NCBI RefSeq assembly: GCF_001636405.1
Contig: NZ_KV440950.1
Coordinates: 1,573,712 to 1,637,711, forward strand
Reading direction: 5' to 3'
DNA length: 64,000 bases
Origin: Peribacillus frigoritolerans
GTDB lineage: Bacteria > Bacillota > Bacilli > Bacillales > DSM-1321
This document shows positions 62,713-64,000 of this stretch, in pieces (position 1 is the stretch's first letter; each line of letters starts with the position of its first letter). The notes beneath the pieces were generated by a model. The model made no database searches, was not told where the DNA came from, and saw only the letters and a list, made by a program, of their open reading frames with translations. The translations under genes were made by a program, and so were the position numbers.

Positions 62713-62928
62713 TTAACTTGATTTCTTTCTCTCAGAAATCTCAAGGGTGGAGTCCTTTTTACCGCCATCAATCACATAAAATCTAGGAGCTAATCTCCTT
62801 TTTTTACGTTGATTGTCAGGATTCATCTTCATATAATTTTCGTATTCTTTGCGAAAGAATTCTTTGGTTTCCCGTTGCAATGCTTTTCTTTCGTTAAAAT
62901 CTGCGATGAATTTGAAAAAACGTTTCAT
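62713..62928 (-). CDS. Small basic hypothetical protein, 71 aa
   Basis: MKRFFKFIADFNERKALQRE then a helical, strongly charged middle with RKKRRLAPRFYVIDGGKK. AAGGAGG 7-8 bases before ATG and its own terminator make it a convincing gene. No membrane segment. Family and function not recognised. Confidence 0.7.
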   Translation of the reverse strand: MKRFFKFIADFNERKALQRETKEFFRKEYENYMKMNPDNQRKKRRLAPRFYVIDGGKKDSTLEISERKKSS

Positions 62929-63333
62929 ATGAATTCCTCCTTATGGGGTTAAAAGGTCTTAGTTTAATAGTAACATATCGTTGGTGAAGTTTAACCTTTT
63001 TTTGCAATTTTGGAGTGGAAATTATGTTTTTGTGTGAATAAAGTTGTGAATGGTTTGATTCGAGAAAAAGCATGTAATAAATACTTGCTGAGTAAGTGAC
63101 CGTGCATGGTATTGAAAGGGAATGTCGGGATGTGCAGAAAGCGGGTATTGGAAGCAATGATTATTTGAGTTGAAATATTCCTTATATTCATTATACACTA
63201 AATATTCTGAAAACAAAGGAAAATATTCACTTCCAGCCGCTTTTGATAGATTTGCTTTTTTAATGGTTCATTATTGTGTATAGTTATATATTCCCCGAAT
63301 TTATGAAAATGAAACTTCCCTTATGTGGGAGGG
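62929..63333. other. Intergenic region, no gene seen
   Basis: AT-rich, with the promoter side of the small basic protein gene on the left. The overlapping minus-strand frames here share the same DNA and have no ribosome sites. Confidence 0.5.
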
Positions 63334-63375
63334 AAAAAAGCAATTTCCCGCATACGGGATTTAACGCTTTTTTTT
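63334..63375. terminator. Nested hairpin with T run, orphan
   Basis: AAAAAAGC / GCTTTTTTTT enclose a second stem TCCCG / CGGGA. The A and T runs make it terminator-like on both strands, but no gene ends here; it may close a small RNA. Confidence 0.55.
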
Positions 63376-63550
63376 CAAATTATTGGACCCCTTATCGATA
63401 TTTTATTCACTTTTTTTTATCGGATTTTTAATGTAATTTTTAAGTAATGAAAAGTTAACCAAATTTGCCATCAGGTCTAATGTTCACTTTATATAAACAT
63501 CTTGATTTCTTATCATTTTCAAGTTACTATTGACTTGGAAAAATATAATA

Positions 63551-63637
63551 TTCCGCGTTAAGGCGGAAGAGGTTCTAGCTACCCTCTCAAAAAAACTAAG
63601 GAGAAACAGTGCTCTATTCTTAGGGTGCTGTTTTTTT
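63551..63637 (+). ncRNA. preQ1-I riboswitch with terminator, upstream of queC
   Basis: The aptamer 63568-63599 has AGAGGTTCTAGC, CCCTCT and the A-rich tail ending ACTAA, nearly the B. subtilis queC aptamer. A 5' stem TTCCGC / GCGGAA (63551-63568) precedes it. A hairpin ACAGTGCTC / GGGTGCTGT with seven T (63608-63637) is the expression platform: preQ1 binding is expected to stop transcription. A TATAAT at 63544-63549 is the likely -10. Confidence 0.95.
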
Positions 63638-63660
63638 CCGTAAAAAGGAGTTTTATAGAA

Positions 63661-64000
63661 ATGAAGAAGAAAGAAAAGGCAGTGGTTGTGTTTAGCGGAG
63701 GACAGGACAGTACGACGTGCCTGTTTTGGGCATTGGAGAGATTTGAGGAAGTGGAAGCGGTGACGTTCGATTATAATCAGCGGCATAGCTTGGAAATCGA
63801 ATGCGCTCAAAACATTGCCAAGGAATTGGGAGTGAACCACCATATCCTTGACATGTCGCTGCTGAACCAACTGGCCCCGAATGCATTGACGAGAAGTGAT
63901 ATTGCAGTGGCGGACGGAGAAGAAGGGGAGCTGCCGTCGACGTTCGTGCCAGGGAGGAATTTGCTGTTCCTTTCGTTTGCCGGAGTGCTGGCGAGTCAGA
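63661..64000 (+). CDS. queC: QueC, 7-cyano-7-deazaguanine synthase, N-terminal part (3' end outside window)
   Basis: Converts 7-carboxy-7-deazaguanine to preQ0 with ATP and ammonia in queuosine synthesis. PP-loop ATPase motif [17 protein letters not shown], then [13 protein letters not shown] and [16 protein letters not shown] match QueC. AAAAGGAG before ATG. The visible 113 residues are about half the usual 219. The queDEF genes probably follow, as in B. subtilis, but cannot be seen. Confidence 0.95.
   Translation, partial: MKKKEKAVVVFSGGQDSTTCLFWALERFEEVEAVTFDYNQRHSLEIECAQNIAKELGVNHHILDMSLLNQLAPNALTRSDIAVADGEEGELPSTFVPGRNLLFLSFAGVLASQ

Noticed and set aside
62894..63216. Three overlapping minus-strand frames
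   Set aside because: They overlap one another in different frames, none with a ribosome site, in an intergenic region.
63530..63549. TTGACT-TATAAT as the queC promoter pair
   Set aside because: The two hexamers are only 8 bases apart, too close for a sigma-A promoter; only the -10 is kept as a candidate.

Overview
The window looks like chromosomal DNA of a spore-forming, low-to-mid GC Bacillaceae species. Gene content and sequence style suggest the Peribacillus (Bacillus simplex/frigoritolerans) group; that placement is my inference. The evidence is two gerA-type spore germination receptor operons, an AbrB regulator, strong AGGAGG ribosome sites with many GTG/TTG starts, guanidine-I and preQ1-I riboswitches, roc and mtl operons of Bacillus type, and a poly-gamma-glutamate capsule operon.

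Layout: (1) 1-3960, end of a CitS-like sensor kinase, CitT-like regulator, an AraC-type regulator and a CitMHS citrate transporter. (2) 4010-9426, mannitol operon mtlA (EIICBA fusion)-mtlR-mtlD. (3) 9488-17096, the most notable locus: three stacked promoters each carrying a Zur-like box, a 21-bp repeat array in the leader, a five-gene Cnt/Opp/Nik-type ABC importer, another Zur-like box, a MATE-family exporter and a CntL-type nicotianamine synthase. I read this as a zinc-responsive nicotianamine-like metallophore system. No CntM opine dehydrogenase or CntK racemase gene is present in the window, and the exporter is of an unusual family. (4) 17130-19252, catDE-azoR quinone/catechol detoxification with a promoter and an HxlR/DUF24-type operator. 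(5) 19955-26150, RocR and the sigma-54 dependent rocA-rocD-rocG arginine/ornithine/glutamate catabolic operon. (6) 26741-31439, membrane proteins, a CYP109-like P450, a PAP2 phosphatase and a DedA protein. (7) 31618-35862, first gerA-type operon (A-C-B-D). (8) 36030-39239, SWIM/SNF2 helicase. (9) 39364-42522, an approximately 3-kb block bounded by inverted copies of a dispersed repeat. It holds a YoaS/YozG-like pair, a DUF817 protein and a guanidine riboswitch-controlled SMR pair. (10) 42646-45514, a decayed two-component fusion, a DMT exporter, AbrB with two tiny coupled ORFs, and a GNAT protein. (11) 45563-49527, a second 21-bp repeat array and the second gerA-type operon (B-A-C, minus strand). 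(12) 49761-54360, a BstA-like protein, GNAT, AHSA1 and MFS proteins, gene remnants, a 212-bp tandem repeat and a chemoreceptor fragment. (13) 55179-61918, a double LysM/double NlpC cell-wall enzyme, a PghP-like hydrolase and the pgsBCA-capD-pgsE operon. (14) 62713-64000, a small basic protein and preQ1 riboswitch-queC, cut by the window end.

Several genes are too short for routine ORF calling but are supported here: pgsE (49 aa), a DUF4083-like protein (59 aa), two ORFs overlapping into abrB, and a coupled leader ORF. Family assignments rest on recognised motifs and synteny; no database search was run.
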